Of a stretch of 64,000 bases of DNA, positions 62,159-64,000 are shown piece after piece. Each line of letters starts with the position of its first letter. Position 1 is the first letter of the stretch. This DNA comes from Elysia crispata (taxonomy: Eukaryota > Mollusca > Gastropoda > Plakobranchidae), in NCBI GenBank assembly GCA_033675545.1, contig JAWDGP010001967.1:5001-69000 (forward strand), read 5' to 3'. The position numbers and the translations under genes were made by a program. The notes under the pieces are model-generated. The model made no database searches. It was not told the DNA's origin and saw only the letters and a list, made by a program, of their open reading frames with translations.

Positions 62159-63522
62159 TAACTTAGAATATTAAAGATGCTGACTTTTCTTGTCTTGCAT
62201 ATCAATTTGTCTTTCAGAATGTTTTCTTCTAACTCATTCCATATTGTAAACTAAAAGTATCCTTAGTTACTTTGCACAAGATGTAAATTTGAAATCATGT
62301 TTATTAAAAAAAATTTATATTTTACTCCATGGAAATTCTTTTTTTTTAATTATTCTTCTTTTCGATCTTCTTATGATATTTTACTGGAGTATGCAGTACA
62401 TGTATGTATATAATTATGTCCTTTTCACCACCAAAGCCTCAGACTTCTGAGCCAAACTTAGAGACACTAGCGCCATACACATTGATTCACAATTTATGTA
62501 GCTTCTCTCTGCCATTTGGGCCAGAACGGCTTACTGAAGAAATTGGTCTAAATAATAATAATACTGTCTTAATTACCCATATTCATGATTAATATCTATA
62601 CAAAACCATCTCTTTGCCAAGTCATTTCGTCGAGAAAATGAAAGAAATAAGCTTACAAGTTTCCAGTTCTGATCGAAGAGGTTCTAATAATAGCTATTAT
62701 CAGAACATCTTTGGTTCTGACACAGTTCGTGTCGAATTTAGATCTCTCTGGGTTCAGAAGATCCTTTTGGCATTTATGGTCCATATTTTGAGCAGCAATC
62801 AGAGAGGGGTTTATGTTTGTTCTGAAGACAGTTCTGTTCCGCGTTCCAAGGTGATGAACAATTATTGTCTGGGAATGTGTCGACACGGACGGCCGTGAAG
62901 GGAGCGGTTTTTTTTTATGGTTCCTTTCATGGTGGACATGTGCAATATTCTGACTCTACGAAGCAGAAATTTCAAACCTTGATCATTTAAGTGTTATGGG
63001 ACCAACTGTCAGGATGTACGGCAGGCCAACCCGCCAACACACTGGCATTCGCTTTATGGCATGGGCACCAGGGAAATAAAAGACAGTAGAAGGGAAGCCG
63101 CTATCAGCCAGCTTCAAGCACCTGGTGATTCCTTTATATCCTATAGTCACGATGTGAAAGAATAAAGAAAGTAGGAGATTTGGCACTTATCAAACTCGCC
63201 GACGAATGCGTTTCCAAAAGATAGGGATGGGGCAATGTCCAAGATACAAACACGCAGGCTACAAGTCGTGAGGCCTTGGCACAGTTGTGGCACTGCTGCT
63301 GCCTGCACATGTACTACTACAGTACTAGTGTACTAGCCCTGACACAGTCACAGAGCTTATGGAAAGTCCACCGATTTCTCATGGAGCGTTCATGGAGCGA
63401 ACACTTCCTGGTGCAGATCTAGACTTTGTATCGTAGTCACGATCTAAGGCCGAGAGGTCCATGTCAGGTGCGATTGCTCTTTGTCCTATAACCTGAACTA
63501 ACTTCACTGCACACGCTTGTGA
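62159..63522. other. Spacer without a recognised gene
   Basis: No exon with family similarity was found. The plus frame at 62614-62898 and the minus frame at 62983-63186 are open but have no visible domain. The minus frame reads somewhat protein-like (FYFPGAHAIKRMPVCW) and could be an exon or a decayed transposon fragment. Confidence 0.4.
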
Positions 63523-63972
63523 GTGTTAGGATCCTTGTTACGTGTAATCTGTGTTAAAACTATATCGATAGTGTTAATTTCAGGGCATCATCATTCATTG
63601 CTTTCCCAATGTGTTAGGATCCTAGTTACGTGTAATCTGTGTTAAAACTATATCGATAGTGTTAATTTCAGGGCGTCATCATTCATTGCTTTCCCAATGT
63701 GTTAGGATCCTAGTTACGTGTAATCTGTGTTAAAACATCATCGATATTGTTAATTTCAGGGCATCACCATTCATTGCTTTCCCAATGTGTTAGGATCCTA
63801 GTTACGTGTAATCTGTGTTAAAACATCATCGATATTGTTAATTTCAGGGCGTCATCATTCATTGCTTTCCCAATGTGTTAGGATCCTAGTTACGTGTAAT
63901 CTGTGTTAAAACATCATCGATATTGTTAATTTCAGGGCATCATCATTCATTGCTTTCCCAATGTGTTAGGAT
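63523..63972. repeat. 88-bp tandem repeat (about five copies)
   Basis: The unit begins GTGTTAGGATCCTAGTTACG and recurs at 63523, 63611, 63699, 63787, 63875 and 63963 (partial). Two subtypes exist, CTATATCGATAGTG (first two copies) and CATCATCGATATTG (later copies). Each unit contains TTAATTTCAGGGC, which resembles a splice acceptor. Confidence 0.95.
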
Positions 63973-64000
63973 GTGGGGAAAAAAGGGCAATTCGATTGGT

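Overview
This is a eukaryotic nuclear window, most likely from a mollusc and probably a gastropod. The reasons are spliced genes with GT-AG introns, animal-only protein families, AT-rich introns, a very high load of micro- and minisatellites, scattered TAGATCTAGATC-type motifs and short TA- or TTAA-flanked MITEs. The species is inferred from general character only; no match could be run. There are no prokaryotic operons, CRISPR arrays or phage genes.

Layout. (1) 783-21214, minus strand: one large gene for a NACHT and WD-repeat protein of the NWD1/NWD2 type. I reconstructed 17 coding exons whose phases all agree (4638 nt, 1545 codons plus stop). It starts with an MGAGCS acylation-type N-terminus and has degenerate Walker A and B motifs. 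Its introns hold at least six minisatellites and several long microsatellites, including about 75 GAA triplets in the sense direction. (2) 26287-34287, plus strand: a tentative gene with three coding exons (206 aa, no family recognised). One intron opens with a 62-bp array that repeats the exon's own splice donor. The other ends with a 35-bp array of about 90 copies that repeats the acceptor. (3) 38815-53720, minus strand: a complete 20-exon AFG3L2-type mitochondrial m-AAA protease (771 aa) with intact Walker and HEAGH motifs. (4) 54313-59915, plus strand: a complete 6-exon CYBA (p22-phox) gene (177 aa), head to head with AFG3L2 across about 590 bp. (5) 59916-64000: CYBA 3' flank with a diverged tandem duplication of the polyadenylation region, a pogo/Tigger-like MITE, and an 88-bp tandem array at the window end.

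How the genes relate. AFG3L2 is a mitochondrial inner-membrane quality-control protease and p22-phox is the membrane anchor subunit of NADPH oxidases. Their divergent arrangement suggests a shared promoter, but this is inference. The NWD gene is independent of them. I see no gene cassette that forms a new multi-gene system. The most unusual signal is structural: tandem arrays repeatedly abut, and in several cases contain copies of, exon-intron junction sequence.
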